Assembly: GCF_946885855.1 (NCBI RefSeq)
Contig: NZ_CAMPHH010000012.1
Coordinates: 1-24,582 of the forward strand
Source: an uncultured Actinotalea sp.
Lineage (GTDB): Bacteria > Actinomycetota > Actinomycetes > Actinomycetales > Cellulomonadaceae
Length of the DNA stretch: 24,582 nt
Reading direction: 5' to 3'
Made by a program: the position numbers and the translations under genes. This document shows positions 1-8,406 of this stretch, one piece after another. Numbering within the stretch: position 1 is the first letter of the stretch; each line of letters opens with the position of its first letter. The notes beneath the pieces are model-generated. The model was given only the letters and a program-made list of their open reading frames with translations, had not been told where the DNA came from and did not search any database.

Positions 1-772
1 ACAGGGCCGGCACGGAGGGCTCGGCGGGCTCGGCGGGCTCGGCAGGCGCAGCCGGCACGGCAGGCACGGCCGGCACGGCCGGCACGGCCGGCACGGCCGG
101 CACGGCACTGAGGTCGAGGTCGACCGCGGTGTCGGTCTGCGCGTGCAGGACCGTGTGCTCGAGCTCGTCGAGGCCCTCCGTGCTCGCGGCCACCGCCGGC
201 ACCGCGGGGGACGGGGGCACGGGCGCGGGGCGGGCCCCGGTCGCCCCTTCGATGGCCGGCTCCGCCGCCTCGTCGGCCGCGGAACCTCGCGAAGCCTGCG
301 ACTGCGCGGCGTCCTGCCGCGCGGAGCCGTGGCGCAGGTCCACGGCGACGAGGTCGGCGTGCACCACGGCGGACAGGACGGGCAGCCGGGCGACCGCGCC
401 TGCCGCGCCGTGCGCGCCGTCGAGCACGCGCACCTGCACCGCCCAGGCGCCGTCGACGACGTCCTCGTGCCAGGTCGCGACGCGGCGCCCGCGCACCGTG
501 CGCGGCGGCGTGCCGTCGACGTGCACCTCGACGTCCCCGCGCACGACGACGTGCACGCGGTCCCGCTCGAGAGCGACCAGGGCGAACGGCGGCAGCGCGT
601 CGAGGCCGCCGGCGAGCAGCAGCTGCAGCTGGGCCGTCAGGCCGGCTCCCTCGCGGACCGCGGTCCACAGGGCGGCCACCGTGTCGGCGTCCACCTCCGG
701 CGGGAGCAGGCACACGTGGCCGTCGGTGACGACGGCGTGCCACCCGCCGGGCGCGTAGCGGGGAATGATCAC
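1..772 (-). CDS. Partial protein, N-terminal part of a probable FHA-domain protein coupled to the PP2C phosphatase (3' end off the left edge)
   Basis: An uninterrupted minus-strand frame of 257 codons starts at a GTG (772-770) that overlaps the TGA of the PP2C gene as GTGA. It leaves the window at position 1, so its C-terminus is unseen. It begins VIIPRYAPGGWHAVV. Residues 1 to about 145 look like a compact globular domain. From about residue 150 it becomes a low-complexity linker rich in Ala, Pro and Glu, ending in six Pro-Ala-Val units and then Pro-Ala-Glu units. From memory of Cellulomonas-type genomes, proteins with this N-terminus and this neighbour usually carry a C-terminal FHA phosphothreonine-binding domain. 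That domain would lie outside the window and is not seen here. Coupling to a Ser/Thr phosphatase fits a phospho-signalling role. The reading frame is secure; the FHA assignment is tentative. Confidence 0.6.
   Translation of the reverse strand, partial: MIIPRYAPGGWHAVVTDGHVCLLPPEVDADTVAALWTAVREGAGLTAQLQLLLAGGLDALPPFALVALERDRVHVVVRGDVEVHVDGTPPRTVRGRRVATWHEDVVDGAWAVQVRVLDGAHGAAGAVARLPVLSAVVHADLVAVDLRHGSARQDAAQSQASRGSAADEAAEPAIEGATGARPAPVPPSPAVPAVAASTEGLDELEHTVLHAQTDTAVDLDLSAVPAVPAVPAVPAVPAVPAAPAEPAEPAEPSVPAL
14..40 (-). repeat. 9-bp tandem repeat coding Pro-Ala-Glu units
   Basis: Three copies of a 9-bp unit (GGCGGGCTC on the plus strand, the first copy being GGAGGGCTC) lie inside the left-edge gene. 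Read on the minus strand they give two Pro-Ala-Glu-type units and one variant. They follow the Pro-Ala-Val tract in the same frame and form part of a flexible linker. Confidence 0.7.
54..107 (-). repeat. 9-bp tandem repeat, six units, coding (Pro-Ala-Val)6
   Basis: Six consecutive 9-bp units of GGCACGGCC (first and last end in A) are seen on the plus strand. On the minus strand they encode consecutive Pro-Ala-Val triplets in the linker of the left-edge gene. The unit is a multiple of three, so copy-number change keeps the frame. The four inner units are identical in DNA, which suggests recent slippage. Confidence 0.85.
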
Positions 773-1638
773 GGGATGACCTCCGGTGTCCGGGCCGCCG
801 GGCCCGCGGGGCGGGGGACGGTGTCGCCGTCGACGGCGTCGTCCCAGGTGGGTCGCGGTGCGGTCGACGGGAGGCCGGCGCGCACGGCGCGCGCCTCGGC
901 CGTCGCCTCGGTGTCCGCCGACCGGGGGACCCGGGCGACGTCGACGACGACGGCCGTGACGTTGTCCTTGCCGCCGGCGGCCAGGGCGGCGCGGACGAGG
1001 TCCTGCGCCGCCGTCTGGGGATCGTCCCGCTCGAGGAGGATGCTGCGCAGCGCGGCGTCGGGCACCTCGCTGGTGAGCCCGTCGGAGCAGATGAGCAGCC
1101 GGTCGGTGGTCCCCGCCGGGATGAGCCAGTAGTCCGGCTCCGGCACGAGACCGCCACCGACCGCGCGTGTGATGACGTGCCGCTCGGGGTGCACGGCGGC
1201 CTCGGACGGGCTGAGGTCCCCCGCGTCGAGGAGCTCCTGCACCACCGAGTGGTCGACGCTGATCTGCTCGAGCTCGCCCGCGGCGAGCCGGTACACCCGC
1301 GAGTCGCCGATGTTGAACACGAGCCAGTAGGCGCCACCGTCCAGGTCCGCGACCGCGACCCCCGCGACGGTCGTGCCGGCGACCCGCCCGTCGCCGAGGA
1401 GCTCGGCGAGGCGGTCGGCGATGCGGTGGAAGCAGGCGTGGACGTCCTCGACGGTCGCCGTGCCACGGCCGGACAGCTGCGAGAACTCGTCGACGACGAG
1501 CGCGCTGGCGACGTCGCCGGCCTCGTGCCCGCCCATGCCGTCGGCGACGAGGAAGACCGGGGGGTACGCCAGCAGCGCGTCCTCGTTCAGCCGTCGCACC
1601 CGACCGCGGTCGGTCGCGGAGCCCCACGACGTACGCAC
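769..1638 (-). CDS. PP2C-family Ser/Thr protein phosphatase (PstP/Stp type)
   Basis: 289 aa soluble metal-dependent protein phosphatase that removes phosphate from Ser/Thr residues. The family motifs are in order: RRLNED (15-20), VADGMGGHEAGD (31-42, with Asp33 as metal ligand), GDSRVYR (111-117), SDGLT (185-189, Asp186) and GGKDNVTAVVV (222-232, Asp225). The catalytic domain ends near residue 240 and is followed by a disordered tail of about 50 residues with no membrane anchor, unlike mycobacterial PstP. The GTG start at 1638 is preceded by a G-rich stretch (GGGGGA) and gives the expected N-terminus, MRTSWGSATDRGRVR. The next gene overlaps its stop by GTGA, so the two are co-translated. The upstream 170 bp probably carry its own promoter. 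No partner kinase is in the window. Confidence 0.93.
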   Translation of the reverse strand: MRTSWGSATDRGRVRRLNEDALLAYPPVFLVADGMGGHEAGDVASALVVDEFSQLSGRGTATVEDVHACFHRIADRLAELLGDGRVAGTTVAGVAVADLDGGAYWLVFNIGDSRVYRLAAGELEQISVDHSVVQELLDAGDLSPSEAAVHPERHVITRAVGGGLVPEPDYWLIPAGTTDRLLICSDGLTSEVPDAALRSILLERDDPQTAAQDLVRAALAAGGKDNVTAVVVDVARVPRSADTEATAEARAVRAGLPSTAPRPTWDDAVDGDTVPRPAGPAARTPEVIP

Positions 1639-1721
1639 CGATCCCCCGTCCCGTCGGCCGCACCGTGCGACCGTCCCCCTGTTCCATCGGCGCGCGCGGC
1701 ACCGGTCATGAGGTCTCCGGC

Positions 1722-1762
1722 GTCACCCGTTCGGCGCCGGCCTTTCACCCGCGGTTTCACCC
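1722..1762 (-). repeat. Direct repeat GGGTGAAA upstream of the PP2C gene
   Basis: On the minus strand GGGTGAAA occurs twice exactly 12 bp apart (1755-1762 and 1743-1750). A related GGGTGACG follows at 1722-1729. They lie 84-124 bp upstream of the PP2C start codon, in non-coding DNA. They could be binding sites for a regulator, but I recognise no matching factor. Confidence 0.4.
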
Positions 1763-1792
1763 ACCGCCGCGGAGCCCCGTTCCCGGCGGCCG

Positions 1793-1808
1793 ACCGGGTG
1801 CTCCCGGC
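1793..1808 (-). terminator. Short stem-loop just after the polyprenyl synthase stop
   Basis: CCGGG and CCCGG (1794-1798 and 1803-1807) pair around a 4-base loop, with a possible G-U closing pair. The hairpin begins one base after the stop codon at 1810-1812. There is no U-tract, so it may be a weak terminator or an mRNA 3'-end structure for the long nuo transcript. Confidence 0.3.
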
Positions 1809-1809
1809 G

Positions 1810-2832
1810 TCAGGAGGCGCGATCGACGAGCGCCTGGGCGAAGGAGACGAGCGACTCCTTGACCGAACCGGAGGGTAACCCGTCCAGCGCGGTGATCGCC
1901 TCGCCCGCCCACTGCCTGGCCCGCTCGCGCGTCTCCTCCAGGACGGGGTGGGCGCGCAGCGCGGCCACCGCCTCGGCGAGCGCCTCGTCGGAGCTGAGGT
2001 CGCCGTCGAGGCGGGCGACGAGGTCCCGATCCCGGACCGCGTCCCCGTCGAGCGCCTCCTGGTCGGCCGCCTGGACGCGTGCCCGGAGGAGCAGGACGGG
2101 CATCGTCGGGACCCGCTCGCGCAGGTCGGTGCCCGGCGTCTTGCCCGTGCGCGTCCCGTCGTCGCTGAGGTCGATGACGTCGTCGGCGAGCTGGAACGCC
2201 ACGCCGACCTTCTCGCCGTACGCCACGAGGGTCGCGACGACGTCGGCCGGGCAGCCCGCGAACATCGCGCCGAACCGCGCCGACGTCGCGATGAGGGAGG
2301 CCGTCTTGTCGGACAGCACCCGCAGGTAGTGCGCGACCGCGTCCGTCCCCGCAGCCGGGCCGACGGTCTCGTGCAGCTGGCCCAGGCACAGCCGCTCGAA
2401 GGTCGCCGCCTGGATGCGGACCGCCTCCGGCCCCAGACCCGCGACGATCCCCGACGCCCGGGCGAAGAGCAGGTCCCCGGTGAGGATCGCGACCTGGTTG
2501 CCCCACACCTCGTGCGCGCTCGGCGCCCCTCGGCGCAGGGGTGCCGAGTCCATGACGTCGTCGTGGTAGAGCGTCGCCAGGTGCGTCAGCTCCACGACGA
2601 CGGCGGCGTCGAGCACCTCCGGGCGCTGCCCCTCGCCGAGCTGGGCGGCGAGCAGGGTCAGGAGCGGGCGGAGCCGCTTGCCGCCGGCGTCGATGAGGTG
2701 ACGGGACGTCGTGTCCGCCAGGACGTCGGACTGCGTGACCGCGTCCCGCAACCGCTCCTCGACCAGCGCCAGACGACCCGTGAGGAGCTCGGCGAGCGCC
2801 GGGTCGGCCAGCGGCAGGGCGGCTCCGGTCAC
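1810..2832 (-). CDS. Long-chain polyprenyl diphosphate synthase (menaquinone side chain)
   Basis: 340 aa trans-prenyltransferase that condenses isopentenyl diphosphate onto an allylic primer to make the menaquinone side chain. Visible motifs are GKRLRP (51-56), the first Asp-rich motif DDVMD (91-95) and the second DDVID (217-221). Ala86 is the fifth residue before the first Asp-rich motif, where short-chain enzymes carry a bulky aromatic. This favours a long product, as in octaprenyl or nonaprenyl synthases. The exact length cannot be read from sequence. The GTG start at 2832 overlaps the nuoN stop as GTGA, and upstream in-frame sequence is only a nuoN shadow. Position at the end of the nuo operon, with menaquinone genes at the other end, supports a quinone role rather than carotenoid or undecaprenyl synthesis. 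Confidence 0.92.
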   Translation of the reverse strand: MTGAALPLADPALAELLTGRLALVEERLRDAVTQSDVLADTTSRHLIDAGGKRLRPLLTLLAAQLGEGQRPEVLDAAVVVELTHLATLYHDDVMDSAPLRRGAPSAHEVWGNQVAILTGDLLFARASGIVAGLGPEAVRIQAATFERLCLGQLHETVGPAAGTDAVAHYLRVLSDKTASLIATSARFGAMFAGCPADVVATLVAYGEKVGVAFQLADDVIDLSDDGTRTGKTPGTDLRERVPTMPVLLLRARVQAADQEALDGDAVRDRDLVARLDGDLSSDEALAEAVAALRAHPVLEETRERARQWAGEAITALDGLPSGSVKESLVSFAQALVDRAS

Positions 2833-4412
2833 GGCAGGAAGACCGCGGCGTCGGCGAAGAACTCCAGCGCGGGCGACGGCAGGACGCCGAGCACGAGGGT
2901 ACCGACCACGCCCAGGCCGATCGCGACGGCCGTGAAGCCCTCGGAGCGGACCACCGTCGTCGCCGCGCCGGGCGTCCCCTCGGGCTCGGTGAAGAACATG
3001 AGCACGATGAGCCGGACGTAGAAGAACACCGCGGCGGCGGAGGCCACCACGCCGACGACGGCGAGCCAGGCCAGGTCGCCCTCGACGGCCGCCGAGAAGA
3101 CCGCGAACTTGCCCGTGAACCCGCCCGTCAGCGGGATCCCCGCGAACGACAGCAGGAAGAGCGCGAACGCTCCTGCCAGGAGCGGGTGGCGACGCCCGAG
3201 CCCGGACCACTGGGACACGTGCGTCGCCTCGGCGACGACGGCGCCGCCCTGGGCCGTGTTGACCTCGCGCACGAGCGAGACGATCGCGAAGGCGCCCACC
3301 GTCGCCAGGCCGTAGGCCAGGAGGTAGAAGAGCACCGAGGAGATGCCGCTCTGCGTGAGGGCCACGACGCCGACGAGGACGAAGCCCGCGTGGGCGATCG
3401 ACGAGTACGCCAGCATCCGCTTGACGTCGGTCTGGACGATCGCGACCACCGTGCCGACCACCATCGTGACGACGGCGACGCCCCACAGGAGGGGCATGAG
3501 GTCCCACTCCAGCGGCGGCAGCACGACGTAGACCACCCGGAGCATCGCGCCGAACGCCGCGATCTTCGTGCAGGCCGCCATGAAGCCCGTGACGGCGGTC
3601 GGCGCACCCTGGTAGACGTCGGGCGTCCAGGAGTGGAACGGCACGGCGCCGACCTTGAAGAGCAGACCCACGAGCAGGAGGACCGCACCCGCGAGCAGCA
3701 ACGGGTCCAGGCCGCTGGGCACGGCCGCCGCCGCCGCGATGTCGGCGAGCCGGACCGAGCCGGCGTAGCCGTAGACGAGCGCGGCGCCGAAGAGGAAGAA
3801 GGCGGACGCGAACGCGCCGAGGAGGAAGTACTTCATCCCGGCCTCCTGGCTGAGCAGGCGGCGACGGCGCGCCATGCCCGACAGGAGGTACAGCGGGAGC
3901 GACAGGACCTCGAGAGCGATGAAGAGCGTCAGCAGGTCGCCCGCGGCCGGGAAGATCATCATGCCGCCGAGCGCGAACAGCACGAGCGGGAAGGCCTCGG
4001 TCTGCGCCAGGCCCTTGCGCCGCGCGAGCTCCTCGTAGTCCGAGCCGGGAACCGCGGCGGCCGACGGCGCAAAGGCGTCCTCCCCCGCGTCCGTCCGGTC
4101 CGCCAGCACGAGGAGGGCGACGAGCCCGACCAGGACGACGACGCCCTGCAGCGCGAGGGCGGGACCGTCGACGAGCAGCGACCCGCCCAGCACCTCGATC
4201 CCGCCGGACTCGCGGACGTCCGTCCACAGCGCGGCCACGGAGACGAGAGCACCGGACAGGGCGACGAGCGCGAGCGCGAGCTGGACGGGACGGCGCGCCG
4301 ACCGGGGCGCGAACGCCTCCACGAGGATGCCGACGACGCCCGCCCCGAGCACGAGGAGGACGGGCACCATCGGCGCCCAGGCGACCTCGGGTGCCTCGAA
4401 GGCCGCGTTCAC
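2829..4412 (-). CDS. nuoN: NADH-quinone oxidoreductase subunit N
   Basis: 527 aa antiporter-like membrane subunit of the complex I proton-pumping arm, with about 14 predicted transmembrane helices. Diagnostic residues are the Glu of the fifth helix (Glu168 in FIALEVLSLPLYLL) and the Lys/His stretch LLFKVGAVPFHSWTPDVYQG (251-269; Lys253, His260). The sequence TDVKRMLAYSSIAHAGF further on is typical of the family. An acidic loop of about 35 residues (105-140) connects early helices. The GTG start at 4412 overlaps the nuoM stop as GTGA and opens VNAAFEAPEV. The C-terminal TGA overlaps the start of the prenyl synthase in the same way, so translation is probably coupled on both sides. Confidence 0.96.
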   Translation of the reverse strand: MNAAFEAPEVAWAPMVPVLLVLGAGVVGILVEAFAPRSARRPVQLALALVALSGALVSVAALWTDVRESGGIEVLGGSLLVDGPALALQGVVVLVGLVALLVLADRTDAGEDAFAPSAAAVPGSDYEELARRKGLAQTEAFPLVLFALGGMMIFPAAGDLLTLFIALEVLSLPLYLLSGMARRRRLLSQEAGMKYFLLGAFASAFFLFGAALVYGYAGSVRLADIAAAAAVPSGLDPLLLAGAVLLLVGLLFKVGAVPFHSWTPDVYQGAPTAVTGFMAACTKIAAFGAMLRVVYVVLPPLEWDLMPLLWGVAVVTMVVGTVVAIVQTDVKRMLAYSSIAHAGFVLVGVVALTQSGISSVLFYLLAYGLATVGAFAIVSLVREVNTAQGGAVVAEATHVSQWSGLGRRHPLLAGAFALFLLSFAGIPLTGGFTGKFAVFSAAVEGDLAWLAVVGVVASAAAVFFYVRLIVLMFFTEPEGTPGAATTVVRSEGFTAVAIGLGVVGTLVLGVLPSPALEFFADAAVFLP

Positions 4413-6085
4413 TGGTCGCTCCCGTCGTTCGTGGTGGTGGTACTCGCGGCGTCGGCCCCGACGGTGGGCGTCGTGTCCTCGACGCCCACCTGCTCCAGCG
4501 ACGTCTGCGCCGGGTCGCGCACGAGGTCCAGGGCCGGCGCCGGGTAGAAGCCGAGCACGAGCATGGCGGCGAGCAGCGGCCCGACCACCCACTTCTCGCG
4601 CGCGGACAGGTCCGGCGTGGTGGCCAGCTCCGGTCGCACGGCGCCCGTGAACACCCGCTGGTAGGTCAGCAGGACGTAGAGCGCGGCGAGCACGACGCCG
4701 AGGGTCGCGACGATCGCCGCCGCCGGGTGCGCCGTGAAGGTGCCGACCAGGACGAGGAACTCGCTGACGAAGGTCGACAGGCCGGGCAGGGACAGCGCGG
4801 ACAGGCCGGCGACGAGGAACGTGCCGGCGAGCACCGGCGCCACCTTCTGCAGACCGCCGAAGTCGGCGATCCGCTGCGAGCCCCGGCGCGCCACGAGGAA
4901 GCCCGCCAGGAGGAACAGCGCCCCGGTGGAGAGGCCGTGGTTGACCATGTAGAACGACGATCCCTGGATGCTCACCGACGTGAACGCGAAGATGCCCAGC
5001 ACGATGAAGCCGAAGTGGCTCACCGACGTGTAGGCGATGAGGCGCATGAGGTCCTGCTGGCCGATCGCGAGCAGCGCGCCGTAGAGGATCGAGACGACGG
5101 CGAGCACGATGATCACCGGCGCGGCCCAGCGGGACGCCTCCGGGAACAGCGGCAGGCAGAGCGTGAGCATCCCGAAGGTGCCGACCTTGTCCAGGACGCC
5201 GACGAGCAGCGCCGAGGTCCCCGCCGGGGCCTGCTCCGCGGCGTCCGGCAGCCAGGTGTGGACCGGCCACATCGGCGCCTTGATCGCGAAGGCGAGGAAG
5301 AACGACAGGAAGATGAGGCGCTCCGTGGTCGTCGACATGTCCGCGCCGACGAGGTCCTCGACGAGGAACGAGCCGGTGCCCGCCTGCAGGTACAGGGCGA
5401 TGACGCCGACGAGCATGACGAGACCGCCGGCCAGCGAGAAGAGCAGGAACTTCACCGCGGCGTAGCGGCGCTGGAGCCCCCCGAACATTCCGATCATGAA
5501 GTAGACCGGGACGAGCATCGCCTCGAAGAGGACGTAGAAGAGGAAGAGGTCCCGCGCGGCGAAGATCGCCACCATGAAGGCCTCGAGCAGGAGGATCAGC
5601 GCGACGTAGTTCCGGATGCGCGTGCCGTCGTACGCGGGGGTCGCGCCCGTCGCGGGCGGGGCCAGGGTCGCCGTCGTCGTCCCGCCGGACCCGCCGACGA
5701 CACCGGCCTCGGCGGCGGCGCCCGCGCCCGCGCCGGCCGGCGCGACGAGGTCCGGGTGCTCGCGCCACGCGGCGAGAACCACGAGCGGCACGAGGACGAC
5801 GGAGAGCAGGACGAGCGCGAGGCCGACGCCGTCCACGCCGAGCGCCCAGCTCACGCCGAACGCCGGGATCCACGGCACGACGTGCTCGAGCTGGTGCTCG
5901 GCCGCGGCCGACGTGTCGAACTGCAGCGCGGCGAGCACGCCGAGCGCGAGCACCAGGAGGGAGACCGCCAGGCCGATCGTGCGGGCGTGCCGCCGTGCAC
6001 CTGCGGGCAGCGCCCACAGCACGAGCGCGCCCACGACCGGCAGGACGACCATGGTCGTCAGCCAGGGGAAGCTCTGGTCAAGCAT
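4409..6085 (-). CDS. nuoM: NADH-quinone oxidoreductase subunit M
   Basis: 558 aa antiporter-like membrane subunit of complex I. The conserved Glu188 sits in FYVLFEAMLVPVYFMIGMFG and the channel Lys lies in AFAIKAPMWPVHTWLPDA. The later motif LMRLIAYTSVSHFGF is typical of NuoM. The protein is longer than usual because of a Gly/Ala/Thr/Pro-rich loop at about residues 112-155, between early helices and away from the proton path. The C-terminus is a short hydrophilic Thr/Ser/Asp tail. The ATG at 6085 has GGGGAAGAGA 6 bases upstream and follows nuoL after 16 bases. The stop overlaps the nuoN start as GTGA. Confidence 0.96.
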   Translation of the reverse strand: MLDQSFPWLTTMVVLPVVGALVLWALPAGARRHARTIGLAVSLLVLALGVLAALQFDTSAAAEHQLEHVVPWIPAFGVSWALGVDGVGLALVLLSVVLVPLVVLAAWREHPDLVAPAGAGAGAAAEAGVVGGSGGTTTATLAPPATGATPAYDGTRIRNYVALILLLEAFMVAIFAARDLFLFYVLFEAMLVPVYFMIGMFGGLQRRYAAVKFLLFSLAGGLVMLVGVIALYLQAGTGSFLVEDLVGADMSTTTERLIFLSFFLAFAIKAPMWPVHTWLPDAAEQAPAGTSALLVGVLDKVGTFGMLTLCLPLFPEASRWAAPVIIVLAVVSILYGALLAIGQQDLMRLIAYTSVSHFGFIVLGIFAFTSVSIQGSSFYMVNHGLSTGALFLLAGFLVARRGSQRIADFGGLQKVAPVLAGTFLVAGLSALSLPGLSTFVSEFLVLVGTFTAHPAAAIVATLGVVLAALYVLLTYQRVFTGAVRPELATTPDLSAREKWVVGPLLAAMLVLGFYPAPALDLVRDPAQTSLEQVGVEDTTPTVGADAASTTTTNDGSDQ

Positions 6086-6101
6086 GGGTGATCTCTTCCC
6101 C

Positions 6102-8093
6102 TCAGATCCGGAAGGCCAGGACGACGGCGGCCAGGACGATCACGCCGAGCACCATGGTGGCGGCGTAGGACCGGACGAAGCCCGTCTGGAACCGACGCGC
6201 CACCTCGCCCGAGCCGGCGACGACCCGCGCGAGGCCGGTCGCCGCGCCGTCGACGACCTGACGGTCCCCGAAGACGAGCGAGCGGGTCAGGTACTGACCC
6301 GGACGCATGAGCACGGCCTCGTTGACGTCGTCCTGGTACAGGTCGCGACGCGCGGCGCGGGTCAGCACCGAGCCCCGCGGCGGGACGACGGCGACCGGGG
6401 CGGCCGCGTACTGCCGCCAGGCCAGGAACGCGCCGGCGGCGACGAGGACCAGGGTCAAAGCGATGAGGACAGGGACCGGGAGGACCGGCTCGTCGTGCTC
6501 CGCGTGCCCGAACACCGGCTCGAGCCAGTACTCGAACCCGCCGAAGTACAGGACGCCACCGAGGGCCACCGAGCCTGCCGCCAGGACCCACATCGGCCAG
6601 ACCATGAGGCCCGGCGACTCGTGCGGGTGACGCACCGGCGCGTCGGGGTCCGGCGCGCTGCCGTGGCCGTCGTCCCACCGCCGCCGGCCGTGGAAGGTCA
6701 TGAAGAACAGGCGCGACATGTAGAACGCCGTGATGCCGGCACCGAGGAGGGCGACCGTGCCGAACACCCAGGGCTGCCAGCCCTCGGCGCCGTTCGTCGC
6801 GAACGCCGACTCGATGATCTTGTCCTTGCTCCAGAACCCGGAGAAGGGAGGCACCCCGAGGATCGCCAGCCAGCCGAGGCCGAACGTGATCCACGTGGCC
6901 TTCATCGCCGTGGAGAGGGCACCGAACCGGCGCATGTTCACGTCGTCGTCCATGCCGTGCATGACCGACCCCGCGCCGAGGAACATGCCGGCCTTGAAGA
7001 AGCCGTGCGTCACGAGGTGGAAGATGGCGAACGCGTACCCGATGGGGCCCAGGCCCGCGGCGAGCATCATGTAGCCGATCTGCGACATCGTGGACGCGGC
7101 CAGCGCCTTCTTGATGTCGTCCTTGGCCGTACCGATGATCGCGCCGAACAGCAGCGTGAAGGCGCCGATGATCGCGACGACGAGGAGCGCGGTCGGCGCC
7201 CCGGCGTAGAGGGGGCCCGAGCGGACGACGAGGTAGACGCCGGCGGTGACCATCGTCGCGGCGTGGATGAGCGCCGAGACCGGCGTGGGGCCGGCCATCG
7301 CGTCGCCGAGCCAGGACTGCAGCGGGAACTGCGCGCTCTTGCCGGTGGCGGCGAGGAGCAGCATGAGGCCGGTCGCGGTGAGCAGCCCCTCGCTCGCGCC
7401 GCTCGCCGAGGCGAAGACCGTCTCGAAGTCCGTGGCACCGAACGTGGCGAAGAGGAGCCCGATCGCGATGATCATGCCGACGTCGCCGACGCGGTTGGCG
7501 ACGAACGCCTTCTTCGCGGCCACCGCGTTGGGCAGCGCGTGGTTCCAGAACCCGATGAGCAGGTACGACGCGAGACCGACGCCCTCCCAGCCCACGAAGA
7601 GCAGGAGGTAGCTGTCCGCGAGGACGAGCAGGAGCATCGCCGCGACGAAGAGGTTGAGGTACGCGAAGAACCGCCGCCGGTCGCCGTCGTGCTCCATGTA
7701 GGCCACGGAGTAGACGTGGATGAGCGTGCCGACGAACGTCACGAGCATGACGAAGGTCAGCGACAGCGGGTCCAGGCGGAGGCCGGCGTCGAGGCTGAAC
7801 GCCCCCGCGGGGATCCACGAGAACAGGTGCAGGTCCTGGACCCGCTCCTCGGCGGGCGAGCCCAGCATCGTCAGGAGCAGGACCGCCCCGACGACGAAGG
7901 AGCCGGCGGACGCGAGCACGCCGAGCCAGTGGCCCCAGGCGTCGGTACGCCGGCCGGCGAGCAGCAGCAGCGCCGCGGAGGCCAGCGGCAGGGCGATGAG
8001 CAGCCAGCCGAGCTCGAAGACGCCAGTCGCCGCGGTCGCCGCCACCACGCCTTCGCCGGTCGCTGCGGTCAGGGCAGCAGGAAGTGTCGTCAC
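6102..8093 (-). CDS. nuoL: NADH-quinone oxidoreductase subunit L
   Basis: 663 aa, the distal and largest antiporter-like subunit of complex I. Glu170 lies in [20 protein letters not shown] and Lys252 in [19 protein letters not shown] (251-269), the two charged residues expected for proton transfer. The C-terminal part has the extra region that forms the lateral helix, ending in a final transmembrane anchor (about 640-663). The GTG start at 8093 is set by GAGGAG about 9 bases upstream and follows the nuoK stop after 13 bases. It is one of the few non-overlapping junctions of the operon. Confidence 0.96.
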   Translation of the reverse strand: MTTLPAALTAATGEGVVAATAATGVFELGWLLIALPLASAALLLLAGRRTDAWGHWLGVLASAGSFVVGAVLLLTMLGSPAEERVQDLHLFSWIPAGAFSLDAGLRLDPLSLTFVMLVTFVGTLIHVYSVAYMEHDGDRRRFFAYLNLFVAAMLLLVLADSYLLLFVGWEGVGLASYLLIGFWNHALPNAVAAKKAFVANRVGDVGMIIAIGLLFATFGATDFETVFASASGASEGLLTATGLMLLLAATGKSAQFPLQSWLGDAMAGPTPVSALIHAATMVTAGVYLVVRSGPLYAGAPTALLVVAIIGAFTLLFGAIIGTAKDDIKKALAASTMSQIGYMMLAAGLGPIGYAFAIFHLVTHGFFKAGMFLGAGSVMHGMDDDVNMRRFGALSTAMKATWITFGLGWLAILGVPPFSGFWSKDKIIESAFATNGAEGWQPWVFGTVALLGAGITAFYMSRLFFMTFHGRRRWDDGHGSAPDPDAPVRHPHESPGLMVWPMWVLAAGSVALGGVLYFGGFEYWLEPVFGHAEHDEPVLPVPVLIALTLVLVAAGAFLAWRQYAAAPVAVVPPRGSVLTRAARRDLYQDDVNEAVLMRPGQYLTRSLVFGDRQVVDGAATGLARVVAGSGEVARRFQTGFVRSYAATMVLGVIVLAAVVLAFRI

Positions 8094-8106
8094 CGTCGCT
8101 CGCTCC

Positions 8107-8406
8107 TCAGCTCTTCAAGAGGTTGACGTCGTCGACCGAGGCCGAGCGGCGCGTCCGGTAGATCGCCACGATGATCGCGAGCCCGATGACGACCTCCGCG
8201 GCGGCCACGACCATGACGAAGAACGCCACGACCTGGCCCGTGAGGTCGCCGTGCATCCGCGCGAAGGTCACGAAGGCGAGGTTGGCGGAGTTGAGCATGA
8301 GCTCGATCCCGAGGAACACGATGATCGCGTTGCGGCGCAGCAGCACCGTGGTGGCCCCGATGGCGAAGAGCACGCCCGACAGCGCGAGGTAGTTCACCAG
8401 GTTCAT
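8107..8406 (-). CDS. nuoK: NADH-quinone oxidoreductase subunit K
   Basis: 99 aa, the standard length of this three-helix membrane subunit of complex I. The two conserved membrane glutamates are Glu35 ([13 protein letters not shown]) and Glu71 ([11 protein letters not shown]), which belong to the proton path near the quinone module. The ATG at 8406 overlaps the nuoJ stop as ATGA. The C-terminus (NLLKS) is a few residues longer than the last helix. Confidence 0.97.
   Translation of the reverse strand: MNLVNYLALSGVLFAIGATTVLLRRNAIIVFLGIELMLNSANLAFVTFARMHGDLTGQVVAFFVMVVAAAEVVIGLAIIVAIYRTRRSASVDDVNLLKS

Noticed and set aside
14..107. Short tandem repeats as a CRISPR array
   Set aside because: Units are 9 bp with no spacers and lie in frame inside a coding region; they are coding repeats.
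129..1878. Plus-strand frames opposite the PP2C and left-edge genes
   Set aside because: They overlap a clear phosphatase and a frame coupled to it by GTGA; the predicted proteins are low-complexity shadows.
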